This document shows positions 46,185 to 56,610 of a stretch of 61,172 nt of DNA, in pieces. Source of the stretch: Paludibacteraceae bacterium. Its GTDB lineage: Bacteria; Bacteroidota; Bacteroidia; Bacteroidales; Paludibacteraceae. Where the stretch lies: assembly GCA_017961765.1 (NCBI GenBank), contig JAGCWQ010000223.1, forward strand, positions 1-61,172. The letters are read 5' to 3'. How positions within the stretch are numbered: the first letter of the stretch is position 1; every line of letters starts with the position of its first letter. The position numbers and the translations under genes are program-made. The notes below the pieces were generated by a model. It made no database searches. It saw only the letters and a list, made by a program, of their open reading frames with translations, and was not told the origin of the DNA.

Positions 46185-46733
46185 TTATTCCCCTTGATTC
46201 GTCTCCTTGTCATGTTTAACTATGCTGTAAGGTATTTCCCTTTTTTCTATGGATAGGATGAGTTGTCCTGTTGAGTCGATGACAGCCTGTCGCATTTTTT
46301 CCCCTTCTAAAAATAGGGTGTCGTTTGATTGGTGGTATTTGCCTTTTTCAACTGAAAATCCGAAGCAAAAAGATTCGTTTTTGAAGGTCCCGTCTTTGTA
46401 GAAGGTGAGGGTGGTGCCTCCAGCAGGAAGTTCCCTATAGGCTTCCAATAGGACGGGTGGTTCTTCCCGAAAATCTTTGTTGGGCAGGACGACGATTAGG
46501 AGAACGATGACGGCCAACAATACCAATTCTAGGTTTTGACTCTTCTCCTTCCCTTTGTTCCGAATCACTTTATATATTTTCCATAGGAGGGTGCCCCCTA
46601 AAAAGAGTAGTGCTATGCAGATTCCTAAGATGAGGAAGGTGTAGAAGCCGGAAACTGCTGTCCTCCAATAGATTTCTGTTTTTATGAGGAGGAGAAGGAA
46701 AAGGGCGAAATAGAGTGTTCTCGTGAATTTCAT
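46185..46733 (-). CDS. Membrane protein of unknown function
   Basis: A 182-residue protein with membrane segments near 4-20, 30-52 and 71-87, followed by an ~90-residue hydrophilic domain of short beta strands (GGTTLTFYKDGTFKNESFCFGFSVEKG... shape resembling lipocalin-like 'cost' domains). A promoter lies just upstream. No family that I can name. Confidence 0.6.
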   Translation of the reverse strand: MKFTRTLYFALFLLLLIKTEIYWRTAVSGFYTFLILGICIALLFLGGTLLWKIYKVIRNKGKEKSQNLELVLLAVIVLLIVVLPNKDFREEPPVLLEAYRELPAGGTTLTFYKDGTFKNESFCFGFSVEKGKYHQSNDTLFLEGEKMRQAVIDSTGQLILSIEKREIPYSIVKHDKETNQGE

Positions 46734-46761
46734 GATGGAATGTTGTTGGTTCGATGCTTTG

Positions 46762-46769
46762 CAAAAATA
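46762..46769 (-). promoter_or_regulatory. Promoter -7 element of the minus-strand membrane protein gene
   Basis: TATTTTTG followed by C on the minus strand, 29 bases before the start codon at 46733. Back-to-back with the plus-strand promoter at 46779-46809. Confidence 0.6.
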
Positions 46770-46778
46770 GGCAAAATA

Positions 46779-46809
46779 TTTGTTACGAAACTATTTTCTC
46801 CTACCTTTG
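46779..46809 (+). promoter_or_regulatory. Promoter of the broken STM3941-like gene
   Basis: TTTG (46779-46782), 19 bases, TACCTTTG (46802-46809): full consensus and spacing. The promoter is intact although the gene is not. Confidence 0.75.
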
Positions 46810-46849
46810 TGAAAACAGTTATTTTGTTGGATGTTATTTATAGTTGACT

Positions 46850-47376
46850 ATGTGGGTGTTGTTTTTTAACTCTTTGATGAGTATTATACCTTTATGCGCA
46901 GGCATTTATGTGGCATATATGGCAATTTTCGGTTTCGGGGATAGTGGTGGAGATTGGCTTGTTATCCTTTATAGGGTAAGTATGCTTGCCCTTACTTTTT
47001 ATTTGGGAATGGTAGCCTATCGCCAGCAAAAGCCCCTTTGGTTCTATCTTTTAGGGAAAGAACCCTATCGCATTACGGAGGATGCGTTGATTATAATGGT
47101 GTCACTTGGTAAGGCATATAAGGAGTATAAGATTCCTTGGAATGGAAGGATATAACAGGCTTCCGGCTCAATAAGTATGCCATTATCATAGATGTGAAGG
47201 AACCGAACAAATTTCTTTGTGATGTAAGTAGTAGAGAAAGACAGTTGATGGAGAGAAGTATTCAATTTCTCGGTACACCATTCTTCTTGTACGCTTGTTC
47301 AAGAAAGCATTCCAAAGAGGAAATTCTGTCGAACTTGAAACGGGAATTGGAAAAACATCATGGATCTTTCATATAA
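46850..47376 (+). pseudogene. STM3941-like membrane protein gene with a frameshift
   Basis: The first frame (46850-47155) encodes two membrane segments and then ...YKEYKIPWNGRI-stop. The second frame (47137-47376) opens with WKDITGFRLNKYAIIIDVKEPNKFL and runs to a natural end. In the STM3941 family a motif like IPW-x-DI-x-GF followed by a hydrophobic strand and a phosphate-loop-like 'NP..F' stretch is continuous. One base missing between AA and TGG at ~47142 would join the two halves. The gene is therefore either recently inactivated or carries a sequencing error. Joined, it would have ~175 residues, the family's usual size. Confidence 0.7.
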
Positions 47377-47504
47377 GAATCTTAGAATCGAATCCGTTTA
47401 TATTTAATTCAAAATGTCATTGGAGGAGATTCTTCTGCTCCATAGGCTAGAAGCTTATCCCATTCGTAACCGATTGCACCGATAGTTGCTGTCGGTGGTC
47501 GCAA

Positions 47505-47543
47505 AACAAAAGAGGCGGTCAATCAATGGCCGCCTCTTTTGTT
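47505..47543 (-). terminator. Terminator of the nuo operon
   Basis: AACAAAAGAGGCGG (47505-47518) and CCGCCTCTTTTGTT (47530-47543) form a perfect 14-bp stem with an 11-base loop, located 19 bases after nuoN; the minus-strand side ends in TTTTGTTTTG. Confidence 0.9.
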
Positions 47544-47561
47544 GTGTATTGTCCGACTAGA

Positions 47562-49004
47562 TTAGATACCGAAGCTGATGCTTGACATGTATTCGTAGAT
47601 TGGACTGATGAAACCTAAAACAATCATGCCGATGGTACAGATGGCCAAGCCGATGACAGACATGGCATCGCTCTTGATCGGTTTGATTGGGTTCGTTGAT
47701 TCCTTGATGAACATCGCCTTTACTACTAACAAGTAGTAGAAGAGGGAGATGATTGTGTTGAGCAATGCGATGAATACCAATAGGTACATCTCTTTTTGCG
47801 TGGCAGCCAAGAAGATGAAGAACTTGCTGAAGAATCCAGCGAAGAATGGGATACCACCCAAAGAGAACATTGCCAACATCATGATCACAGCCAACTTAGG
47901 GTTGGTGCTGTACAATCCATTGTAGTCATCCATGCCGACTTTGCCTGTTTGGTTCTCAATGTTGGAGATGATGCCGAACGCAGCCAAGTTGGTGAACAAA
48001 TAGATGAAGATGTAGAAGACTGTCGCTGCCATACCTTGTGGCGTTCCTGCGATGACACCCAAGAGAATGTATCCCGCTTGGGAGATGGATGAAAAGGCGA
48101 GGAATCGCTTCAAGTTCTTTTGACGGATGGCGAACAAGTTACCTACCGTGATTGTCACAACGATGATCCACCAAAGGATGTTTTGCCAAGTCTCGGCATA
48201 GTTGCGGAACACCGTGATGAGGATATACAAGAATGAGAATACTGCAGCACCCTTGGACATGACGGAGAGATAAGCCGTAACAGGGGTAGGGGCTCCTTGG
48301 TAGGTGTCAGCTGTCCACAAGTGGAAAGGAACCAAAGAGATTTTGAAGCCCATACCTGCCATGAAGAATATCATCGCCATGATTTGGAGGGGTTCTGCCA
48401 AGAATGCGTTTGCTGCCTCGTTGTAGTAGAGTGTTCCGTAAGTTCCGTAGATGAGGGAGATACCGAACAACATTACGCCGGAGGAGAAGGCTGCTGTCAA
48501 AATGTATTTTGCTGCAGCCTCAGCTGATTCATGAGCCTTCTTGTTGAATGCAACCATGGCAGCCATAGGGATGGAAGCCGTCTCCAATCCGATGTAGAAG
48601 AGGAGGAAGTTGCCTGAAGAAATCATCAAGTACATACCCAATAGGGTAGAGAGCATCAAGAAGTAGAACTCGCCGCTTTGTGACCTGTTCTCGTGTTCGT
48701 TCCAATAGTGGGCGAAGAAGAAAACGAGGAGCGTACCGACGTTCAATATGTTCTTGACCAAGATGTGCATATCTGATGTGACATACATTCCAGCGAAGCT
48801 GTCTTGGTAGGTCGAATCGACTTTCAACGTGAATCCATAGACAACATTGAGGGCGAATGCGGCAATCGCAAGTAGCTGTAAGTATTTCTTGCCCTTCTCC
48901 CCGCAGAAGAGGTCGGCAAGCAAAACGAATACCAATACAAGAACCAGGCTGACCTCCTGATTCATGATTGAAAAACCGCTATAAAATTCTTTTATTATGT
49001 CCAT
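47562..49004 (-). CDS. nuoN: Complex I subunit N
   Basis: 480-residue antiporter-like membrane subunit with 13-14 hydrophobic helices. Identified by the proton-channel lysines in broken helices (FKISLVPFHLWTADTYQGAPTPVTAYLSVMSKGAAVF) and by its terminal place after nuoM. One of three Mrp-type proton-pumping subunits. Last gene of the operon. Confidence 0.94.
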   Translation of the reverse strand: MDIIKEFYSGFSIMNQEVSLVLVLVFVLLADLFCGEKGKKYLQLLAIAAFALNVVYGFTLKVDSTYQDSFAGMYVTSDMHILVKNILNVGTLLVFFFAHYWNEHENRSQSGEFYFLMLSTLLGMYLMISSGNFLLFYIGLETASIPMAAMVAFNKKAHESAEAAAKYILTAAFSSGVMLFGISLIYGTYGTLYYNEAANAFLAEPLQIMAMIFFMAGMGFKISLVPFHLWTADTYQGAPTPVTAYLSVMSKGAAVFSFLYILITVFRNYAETWQNILWWIIVVTITVGNLFAIRQKNLKRFLAFSSISQAGYILLGVIAGTPQGMAATVFYIFIYLFTNLAAFGIISNIENQTGKVGMDDYNGLYSTNPKLAVIMMLAMFSLGGIPFFAGFFSKFFIFLAATQKEMYLLVFIALLNTIISLFYYLLVVKAMFIKESTNPIKPIKSDAMSVIGLAICTIGMIVLGFISPIYEYMSSISFGI

Positions 49005-49012
49005 ATTCCAAT

Positions 49013-50503
49013 TTATTTAAGCATGTTCATAATACCGTCGCTAATCATGTTGGACAACCAAAGTGGAGCAAGTCCAATGCCTGCGATGGCAATGATTAAT
49101 CCGAATGCTGCGACCTTCTCATACCAACAAGCATCTGTAAGTTGCTCGTGGTGCTTGTCTTGTACGGGACCAAACAATACCTTGCCGACTACACGCAAGA
49201 TGTAAACGGCGGTGATCACGATGGAGGTACAGCCTGCTATCACGAAGAAACGGTGGAAGAGGTCGGAATGCTCGAAGGCTCCGACAAATACGGTCATCTC
49301 TGCCACGAATCCGCTCAAGCCTGGAAGACCGAGGGAGGCCATACCTGCAATGACGTAGCATACACCGAGCACAGGCATAATCTTCATCAGACCACCCATC
49401 TCGCGGATGTCACGGGTGTGGGTACGTCCGTAGATCATACCGATCAAGGCGAAGAACAAAGCCGTCATCAAACCGTGGGATACCATTTGGAGGATAGCTC
49501 CCGTCATGGCTGTCTTGTTCATCATCAAAAGGGCGAACAAAACCAAACCACAGTGGCTTACGGAAGAGTAGGCGTTGATATACTTCAAGTCGTTCTGTAC
49601 GCAAGCGCTGAAGGCTCCGTAAACGACACTCGTACCAGTCAAGATGATGAAGATCCAAGCCAATTGGTCGGCAGCCTCAGGCATCAAGTACATGGCGATA
49701 CGGAAGCAACCGTAGCCTCCGAGCTTCATCAATACGCCGGCGTGCAACATGGATACTGCTGTAGGGGCTGAAGCGTGACCGTCAGGTGACCAAGTATGGA
49801 ATGGGAACATTGCACCCAAGACACCGAATCCCACGAATGTCAGCGGGAAGAATATCATCTGCTTGTCGATCGGCATAGCATGGTTCTTCGCAATCTCAAG
49901 GATATTGAATGTCAAGTTGCCGTCCATTGAAGAGTAGTAGTAGATACCGAAGATTCCGACCATCAAGAAGGCGGAACCACCCATCAACATAAGGGTAAGC
50001 TTCATTGCGGAATACTCTTTCCTACCTGTACCCCAGAGACCGATGAGAAGATACATCGGGATGAGAGCAACCTCGTAGAAAAGGAACATTGTGAAGAGGT
50101 CTATCGAAATGAAGAATCCGAATACACCTAAGGAGAGCATCAAGAACCACAAGAAATACTCTTTGGTCAGCTTCTCCAATCCCCAAGAAGCGAAAACTCC
50201 AGTGGTGACTACAATCGTAGAGAGAAGGAGCATTGCGACTGAAATGCCGTCAACACCGACAGAATAGTTGATGTTGAGCGTTTCGTACCATGGAATTGGA
50301 TCGTTGCAGTAGAGAAACTCGGCAGTCGCTCCTGCCTCGCGCTGGGCAAGGAAATCTAGCGTAAGGTACACGGAAGTTCCCAACATTGCCAAGGCGCCTG
50401 CAGCCATCACCATGCGGATGAGGTTCTTCTTCTCGCCGTTGATGCAGAAGATGATAGCCATCATCACCAATGGTATAATTACAAATGTTGATAAAATATT
50501 CAT
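49013..50503 (-). CDS. nuoM: Complex I subunit M
   Basis: 496-residue antiporter-like subunit. LFYEVALIPMYLLIGLWG contains the Glu essential for pumping, and FPFHTWSPDGHASAPTAVSMLHAGVLMKLGGYG the channel lysine. Lies between nuoL and nuoN with small gaps. Confidence 0.95.
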   Translation of the reverse strand: MNILSTFVIIPLVMMAIIFCINGEKKNLIRMVMAAGALAMLGTSVYLTLDFLAQREAGATAEFLYCNDPIPWYETLNINYSVGVDGISVAMLLLSTIVVTTGVFASWGLEKLTKEYFLWFLMLSLGVFGFFISIDLFTMFLFYEVALIPMYLLIGLWGTGRKEYSAMKLTLMLMGGSAFLMVGIFGIYYYSSMDGNLTFNILEIAKNHAMPIDKQMIFFPLTFVGFGVLGAMFPFHTWSPDGHASAPTAVSMLHAGVLMKLGGYGCFRIAMYLMPEAADQLAWIFIILTGTSVVYGAFSACVQNDLKYINAYSSVSHCGLVLFALLMMNKTAMTGAILQMVSHGLMTALFFALIGMIYGRTHTRDIREMGGLMKIMPVLGVCYVIAGMASLGLPGLSGFVAEMTVFVGAFEHSDLFHRFFVIAGCTSIVITAVYILRVVGKVLFGPVQDKHHEQLTDACWYEKVAAFGLIIAIAGIGLAPLWLSNMISDGIMNMLK

Positions 50504-50521
50504 TGCCTTTAAATTTTCAAA

Positions 50522-52462
50522 TTATAAATAGAGTGCCAATGTCACGATGGTGATAACACCCATGATAAATACCCAAGCGTATTGTTGAACGCTTCCGCTT
50601 TGGATCTCTTTCGTCTCTTCTGAAACGGTGTTGGTCGTCCATCCGAGCAAATCCATGAATCCGTCGATGATGTGTCTGTCGAACCATGCTATGGCAGCGC
50701 AAATGCCACCGAAGATGATCTTGTTCGTGATGAACAAATAAACCTCGTCGATATAGAATCTGTGGCTTGCCCATGTGTAGAAGCTCTTGCAAGTGTTGGC
50801 GATACGGTCTGGTATGTCGTTCTTCTTATAGTAGAGGACATATGCCGTTCCGATGCCTATGAGGGCAACTACGGTACTGCCGATGGCGATTGGCCATACG
50901 GTGTGGATGTCATATCCGATCAAGTCAGTTGAAATCCATTTGCTGAATGGGAACCATCCGCTGAAGATGGTGAAGACGCTCAAGATGCAGAGCGGAACCC
51001 ACATGTTGGCAGGTGCCTCGTGTGGAGTGTGCTCGAACTTTGGCTCGTTGTAGAAGAAAATGCGGAAGAATAGACGGAACATATAGAATGCCGTCAATCC
51101 AGCAACGAATGTTTGACAGAAGTAAAGGATTTTGTCAGCCTCGAATGCCGCAACCAAAATCTCGTCTTTGGAGAAGAATCCAGAAAGAGGGAAGATACCG
51201 GCGATGGCAAAGCAGGCAATGCCGAACGTGTAGTATGTCTTCTTCATGTAGTGGCGAAGTCCGCCCATCGCATCCATCTCGTTGCTGTGTACAGCGTGGA
51301 TGATACAACCTGCTGCCATGAAGAGCGTAGCTTTGAACATGGCGTGTGTGAACAAGTGCCACATGGAAGCCGTGAATCCAAGTCCGTCGTGTCCTCCGAA
51401 ACCGGAAACGCCGAGGGCAACCATCATATAAGCAATTTGGGAGATGGTTGAGAAGGCGAGGACTCGCTTGATGTCCGTCTGGGTGCAGGCGATGATGGCT
51501 GCGAACAAACTGGTGAATCCACCGATATAAGCGATGATGTGCAGCACGTCAGGTGCCTCGAAGAAATAGACTGGGAAGAGTCTCGCTACCAAGAATACAC
51601 CGGCAACAACCATCGTAGCGGCGTGGATCAATGCGGATGCAGGCGTAGGCCCCTCCATGGCATCTGGCAACCAGATGTGGAATGGGAACATGGCCGATTT
51701 ACCAGCACCACCCAAGAAGATGAGCAACAAAGCGATGGAAGTGACTGACAAGCCCATGAACATCTTGCCGCCCATCGTGCTGAATACGAGGGTAGCGTGT
51801 TGTGCTTCAGGGTCAACAGCCGTGAGTTTCAAGAAATCGAATGTCTTGGTGTAGTAAGAAAGGATCAAGATGCCGATCAAGAAGAACATGTCGGCGAATC
51901 TCGTTACGATGAACGCTTTCTTTGCAGCCCTTACGGCAGACGGTTTCGTGAAGTAGAAACTGATCAGCAGGAAGGAGGAAACACCCACCAACTCCCAGAA
52001 TATGTACATTTGGAAGATGTTGGTCGCAACAACAAGTCCGAGCATGGCGAAGGTAAACAAGGAGAGCACCGCATAGTAGCGTTGGAATCCCTCTTCTCCG
52101 TGCATGTATCCCATACTATAGATATGTACCATCATAGAAACGGTAGTGATGACGACAAGCATCATGACCGAAATAGGGTCGAGCAACATACCTATTTGAA
52201 TCATCAAGTCCGGACGGCTTGCATTCGACAAGTCCAACCAAGTGTAGTTGAACATGACAATGGTTTCCCTTGCACCATCAGCCGCTTGCCCGAACTCCGT
52301 GAAAAAGTAGCGGTAGGCCGTGTAATATGCCAAAGCTGTGACTACAGCCAACCCTGCTGAACCTAATAAGCCCGAGAATTTCGGCGTCATCTTGTAGCCG
52401 AGTAGTCCGATGATTAGGAACATCAGGAACGGTATAGCTAATAATAATATCGTATAATCCAT
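50522..52462 (-). CDS. nuoL: Complex I subunit L
   Basis: 646-residue antiporter-like subunit with a C-terminal amphipathic lateral helix and final anchor helix (about 540-646), which set it apart from NuoM and NuoN. Conserved FWELVGVSSFLLISFYF and MFPFHIWLPDAMEGPTPASALIHAATMVVAG are present. Begins five bases after nuoK. Confidence 0.95.
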   Translation of the reverse strand: MDYTILLLAIPFLMFLIIGLLGYKMTPKFSGLLGSAGLAVVTALAYYTAYRYFFTEFGQAADGARETIVMFNYTWLDLSNASRPDLMIQIGMLLDPISVMMLVVITTVSMMVHIYSMGYMHGEEGFQRYYAVLSLFTFAMLGLVVATNIFQMYIFWELVGVSSFLLISFYFTKPSAVRAAKKAFIVTRFADMFFLIGILILSYYTKTFDFLKLTAVDPEAQHATLVFSTMGGKMFMGLSVTSIALLLIFLGGAGKSAMFPFHIWLPDAMEGPTPASALIHAATMVVAGVFLVARLFPVYFFEAPDVLHIIAYIGGFTSLFAAIIACTQTDIKRVLAFSTISQIAYMMVALGVSGFGGHDGLGFTASMWHLFTHAMFKATLFMAAGCIIHAVHSNEMDAMGGLRHYMKKTYYTFGIACFAIAGIFPLSGFFSKDEILVAAFEADKILYFCQTFVAGLTAFYMFRLFFRIFFYNEPKFEHTPHEAPANMWVPLCILSVFTIFSGWFPFSKWISTDLIGYDIHTVWPIAIGSTVVALIGIGTAYVLYYKKNDIPDRIANTCKSFYTWASHRFYIDEVYLFITNKIIFGGICAAIAWFDRHIIDGFMDLLGWTTNTVSEETKEIQSGSVQQYAWVFIMGVITIVTLALYL

Positions 52463-52467
52463 GACCT

Positions 52468-52779
52468 TTAGTTCTTTAATTCTTTAATACTGTTCACATC
52501 GATGTTCTTCATGTTACGGTAAACATTGATGATGATGGCGATTGCCACGGCTGTCTCCGCCGCTGCCACGATAATCACGAATAGACCGTAAATGAAACCT
52601 TCCAATTTGTCAGGGTAGAGGAATCTGTTGAATACGACAAAGTTGATGTTCACTGCATTGAGAACCAACTCGATAGACATCAAGATTCCGATTAGGTTTT
52701 TCCTGACGATAAAACCAAATACTCCTATGAAGAATAGGAGAGTGCTGAGCACCAAGAAATATTCTACTGGTATATTCAT
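52468..52779 (-). CDS. nuoK: Complex I subunit K
   Basis: 103-residue, three-helix subunit. MSIELVLNAVNINFV carries the conserved Glu in helix 2 and AAAETAVAIAI that in helix 3. Start overlaps the nuoJ stop by four bases. Confidence 0.94.
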   Translation of the reverse strand: MNIPVEYFLVLSTLLFFIGVFGFIVRKNLIGILMSIELVLNAVNINFVVFNRFLYPDKLEGFIYGLFVIIVAAAETAVAIAIIINVYRNMKNIDVNSIKELKN

Positions 52780-53312
52780 CTTTTCTCCTCCTTATTCTTT
52801 TGTGCAACTACGACGCTACCGATGATGCAGGCAAGCAATAGAATACTTGATGCCTCGAACGGAAGCAGGTATTGGTATTTTTCGACACCCATCAAGGCGT
52901 TGCCCACTGCTTGCATATCGACCGCATTTGCTGCCTCGTCTGCCGTCTCATTCTGGATGAAACCGTAGTTGAATGCAGTGATGAGCGCAACGGCTACGCC
53001 AGCAAGGGAAGCAATGCCACCCACTAATTTCTTTTGGAAAGAGACCTTTTCGGTTTCCTCTCCCAGATTCTTCACCAAAAGGATGGCGAAGACGAACAGC
53101 ACGACAATACCTCCGGCATAGACCGATAATTGTACGGCCGCAAGGAACTCATAGCTGAGAAACAGATATAAGCCTGCGATCGCGAACAATACGAAGAAGA
53201 GGTATGTTGCGGCTCTCAAAATCTTCGTTGTCGTCACGGATAGGAATCCAAATACAAGGATAATCGTGGCGAGCAAGAAGAATATAATGTTATTCGCTGA
53301 AAGTAAATCCAT
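52776..53312 (-). CDS. nuoJ: Complex I subunit J
   Basis: 178-residue, five-helix membrane subunit. The helix-3 segment AVQLSVYAGGIVVLFVFAILLVKNL is diagnostic of NuoJ. The C-terminal helix follows a polar loop. Overlaps nuoK by four bases. Confidence 0.93.
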   Translation of the reverse strand: MDLLSANNIIFFLLATIILVFGFLSVTTTKILRAATYLFFVLFAIAGLYLFLSYEFLAAVQLSVYAGGIVVLFVFAILLVKNLGEETEKVSFQKKLVGGIASLAGVAVALITAFNYGFIQNETADEAANAVDMQAVGNALMGVEKYQYLLPFEASSILLLACIIGSVVVAQKNKEEKR

Positions 53313-53327
53313 CTTTTTCTTGTTTTG

Positions 53328-53852
53328 TTATTGAACTTTTGCTTCGCCTTCACCGCCCTCTTTCTTAGGTGCGGCTGGTGCGACTACCTTTTTCTCTGCC
53401 ATTTTGGATCCTGGACGGTTGAGCTGCTTCTCCAACTTGGAACGGGTGAAGACTGCATGCTCGAAGTTCGGCAACCATGAAATAGCCTTCTGTGGGCATA
53501 CTTGCGTACACAAACCGCAGAATGTGCAGCTGCCCAAGTCGTACATGTATTTGTCGAGAACCTTCTTCGTCTTTCCTTCTTCCGTCGTCTCTTGACGGGT
53601 GATGACTTTGATGGTGTGGTTCGGACAGTTCATCTGACAGATTCCGCAACCGGTACACTTGTGCTCGTTCTTCTCGTTATGCGGCATGACAAGCTCGCCA
53701 CGGAAGCGTTCGCACATGTTTTGGAGTTTCGTCTCTCTGTTCTCCGGATACTGTTCCGTCACCTTGGGTCTCCAGAAGTTGATCATGGTGATTCTCATTC
53801 CTTTGAGCAATGCCCATGATCCAGAAACTAAATCTTTAATATATTTAATCAT
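53328..53852 (-). CDS. nuoI: Complex I subunit I (two [4Fe-4S] ferredoxin-like)
   Basis: 174-residue peripheral subunit. Two complete cluster motifs: Cys66, 69, 72, 76 (CTGCGICQMNC) and Cys109, 112, 115, 119 (CTFCGLCTQVC), clusters N6a and N6b. The C-terminal ~25 residues are a Lys/Ala/Pro/Glu-rich tail of no known function. Because NuoEFG are absent, NuoI may be the first electron acceptor. Confidence 0.95.
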   Translation of the reverse strand: MIKYIKDLVSGSWALLKGMRITMINFWRPKVTEQYPENRETKLQNMCERFRGELVMPHNEKNEHKCTGCGICQMNCPNHTIKVITRQETTEEGKTKKVLDKYMYDLGSCTFCGLCTQVCPQKAISWLPNFEHAVFTRSKLEKQLNRPGSKMAEKKVVAPAAPKKEGGEGEAKVQ

Positions 53853-53864
53853 CTTCTTATTGTT

Positions 53865-54944
53865 TTACTCAAAGATTAATACCCATACAGTCATGAGCAA
53901 TAGATTCAAAAGGCTGATTGGCATGAGTATCTTCCACTCCAATTTCAGCAATTGGTCGATGCGTAGACGAGGGAATGTCCATCTTACCCACAAGCTGAGG
54001 AGGATAAGACCGAATACCTTGCCGAAGAACCAAGCCCAAGTTGGAATGTAGGCCATGACTTCGTTGAAGCCCTCTGCCCACTCCGCATTGATTTGGAATG
54101 GTTGGTAGCCTCCTAAGAATACCATTGTTGCAATACCTGCGATGATGAACATGTTCAAGTACTCGGCCAAGTAGAAGAATCCGAATTGGATACCTGAATA
54201 CTCGGTGTGGTAACCTGCCGTCAACTCGGACTCGGCCTCAGGAAGGTCGAATGGTCCACGGTTCGTCTCGGCGTGGCCTGCGATCAAATAGATGACGAAG
54301 GCAATCAAGGCTGGAATCGGAGCTTGGAATATGTACCATGCTTTTGCCTGTCCTTCAATAATGTCGGAAAGTTGCAAGCTACCTGAAAGTACAACCATCG
54401 TCAACAAGGCGATGCCGGCTGAAAGCTCGTAGCTGACCAATTGGGCACCGCTTCGCATAGCACCGATGAGGGTGTACTTGTTGTTGCTGGCCCATCCTGC
54501 CAAGAGGATGCCGACGACACCCAACGATGAAATGGCAATCATGTAGAATAGTCCGACGTTGAAGTCGATACCACAGATTCCCTTGCCGAACTGCAATGCG
54601 CCGAACGTGCAGAATGAACCCATGATGACGATGAACGGAGCTACTTTGAAGAGAATCTTGTCTGTCTTGTCAATGTGGATGATCTCCTTCAACAAGATCT
54701 TGACCATGTCGGCGATTGGCTGAAGCAATCCCCAAGGTCCAACACGTGTCGGACCGAGACGGCATTGGAAGTATGCACATATCTTACGTTCCAACAGAAT
54801 AAGAATCAATGCCAGCACGGCATACAAGGCAAGGAAGCCTACGCCGATAAGCACGTATTCTATTAGCTTTACCAACCAATCGATCCCGATGCTGTCTGAT
54901 AGAAAAGTTTGGATCAGCTCTACTAATTTATCTAATTCTAACAT
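53865..54944 (-). CDS. nuoH: Complex I subunit H
   Basis: 359-residue membrane subunit with eight helices that forms the quinone chamber floor. [26 protein letters not shown] near 60-90 and the [26 protein letters not shown] loop are unmistakable. Confidence 0.96.
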   Translation of the reverse strand: MLELDKLVELIQTFLSDSIGIDWLVKLIEYVLIGVGFLALYAVLALILILLERKICAYFQCRLGPTRVGPWGLLQPIADMVKILLKEIIHIDKTDKILFKVAPFIVIMGSFCTFGALQFGKGICGIDFNVGLFYMIAISSLGVVGILLAGWASNNKYTLIGAMRSGAQLVSYELSAGIALLTMVVLSGSLQLSDIIEGQAKAWYIFQAPIPALIAFVIYLIAGHAETNRGPFDLPEAESELTAGYHTEYSGIQFGFFYLAEYLNMFIIAGIATMVFLGGYQPFQINAEWAEGFNEVMAYIPTWAWFFGKVFGLILLSLWVRWTFPRLRIDQLLKLEWKILMPISLLNLLLMTVWVLIFE

Positions 54945-54978
54945 ATCTGTAATCTCTGTTAAATGAATACCTTGGATG

Positions 54979-56610
54979 TTATCTGTCTATACATGGAATA
55001 ACGTAATCCAATGAACCACTGATCATAATCAAGTCTGCGATTTTCTGGTCTCTACACATTGGGTCGAGAGCCGTCACGAGGCTGAGGCATGGAGAACGGA
55101 ACTTAACCCTGTATGGGTTCTTGTCGCCCGTGCTCTTAATGAACACACTGAAATCGCCTCTTGCGTTCTCTACTCTTTGGTAGTATTCGCCAGCAGGCAA
55201 CTTGATGATGGCTGGTACCTTTGCCCTGAAGTCTCCTTCCGGAATATTGTCTATCAACTGCTCGATGATGCGCAAAGACTGCTCGATTTCCTCCAAACGG
55301 AGCATGTATCGGTCGAATGTGCCGCCACCTTGATGGAGTACCTCGTCGAACTTGACTTTGTCGTAGGCTGCGTATGGCTCGATCTTACGGACATCGCAAG
55401 ACCATCCTGAAGCTCGGCCTGAAGGACCGGTAACTCCTAATGCGACGGCTTGCTCCTTCGTCAAGAATCCAGAGTCTGTCATACGTCCTTTGGCGATCGG
55501 GTTGTGTGTGAAGAGGGTGTGGTACTCTTCGATCATCTTCCTCATGTAAGGAATGAACTCCTTCACACGGTTGACGAAGTTAGGGTGGATGTCTTGTGCG
55601 ACACCTCCTACCACATAGTAGTTAATCATCAAACGTCCACCGGCTGTCTCCTCATAGATATCCATGATCTTTTCACGGTCACGCATACCGTAGATGAAGG
55701 CAGTGATGGATCCCATATCGTTACACATACAAGCCCAACCGATAAGGTGGGAAGCAATACGAGTCAACTCGTCGAATATGGTTCTGATGTATTGAGCCCT
55801 CGCTGGCACTTCGATGCCCGCAGCCTTCTCGATACATAGACACAATCCATGGCGGTTCATCGTTCCGCAAAGGTAGTCAAGACGTTCCGTCAGATAGAGC
55901 ATTTGCGGATAGGTCATGGATTCGCACATCTTCTCGATGCCTCGGTGGATGTATCCGAATTGAGGGTCGATCTTCTTGATGATCTCACCTTCCAATTTGG
56001 TGCGTAAGTGAAGCACACCGTGGGTGGAAGGGTGTTGAGGACCGATGTTTACAATGCAATCCTTGTTCTCGAACAACGATTTAACCTTCTTCACCAACTT
56101 GCCGTCTTTGTCGATGGTATAGTATGGTACGGATTCGTAATCGTCTGGTTTTGGCACCTTGGTCGGGATAGGGTTGATGCTGTCGTCGGCAACGAAATCC
56201 TTACGGAAAGGATAGCCGACCCAATCCTCGCGGAGGAATAGCCTTCTCATGTCTGGATTGCCAGCGAAGATGATGCCGTAGAAATCGTAGGCCTCTCGTT
56301 CGTAGTAGTTGGCAATCTCCCAGATGTCTGATACGGTAGGGATGACAGGCTCTTCTCTCTCTGTCGTGTTGACTTTGAGGACGATGACCGTCTTCTTCTC
56401 TTTGGAAGAGGAGATGTGGTAGATAACTCCGAAGCTATCCTTGTAGTCCATTCCCGTCAAACACATCAAATAGTCAAAACCTTTCTCCTTTAGTCCGGCG
56501 GCAACTTTTCTCAAATCGCCAGATTCGACGATCGCAGTAGGATATTGGCCTCCTTCTTCAAACTGGGCTTTAGGCGCAAGTTTTTGAATGTATTCTTGTA
56601 TCTTCTCCAT
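54979..56610 (-). CDS. nuoCD: Complex I subunits C and D, fused
   Basis: 543-residue fusion. Residues 1-~150 are NuoC (30-kDa subunit; [43 protein letters not shown]). Residues ~185-543 are NuoD (49-kDa subunit; [42 protein letters not shown]), which helps form the quinone site with NuoB. Fusion of C and D is known in E. coli and in Bacteroidota. The start overlaps the nuoB stop by one base. Confidence 0.95.
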   Translation of the reverse strand: MEKIQEYIQKLAPKAQFEEGGQYPTAIVESGDLRKVAAGLKEKGFDYLMCLTGMDYKDSFGVIYHISSSKEKKTVIVLKVNTTEREEPVIPTVSDIWEIANYYEREAYDFYGIIFAGNPDMRRLFLREDWVGYPFRKDFVADDSINPIPTKVPKPDDYESVPYYTIDKDGKLVKKVKSLFENKDCIVNIGPQHPSTHGVLHLRTKLEGEIIKKIDPQFGYIHRGIEKMCESMTYPQMLYLTERLDYLCGTMNRHGLCLCIEKAAGIEVPARAQYIRTIFDELTRIASHLIGWACMCNDMGSITAFIYGMRDREKIMDIYEETAGGRLMINYYVVGGVAQDIHPNFVNRVKEFIPYMRKMIEEYHTLFTHNPIAKGRMTDSGFLTKEQAVALGVTGPSGRASGWSCDVRKIEPYAAYDKVKFDEVLHQGGGTFDRYMLRLEEIEQSLRIIEQLIDNIPEGDFRAKVPAIIKLPAGEYYQRVENARGDFSVFIKSTGDKNPYRVKFRSPCLSLVTALDPMCRDQKIADLIMISGSLDYVIPCIDR

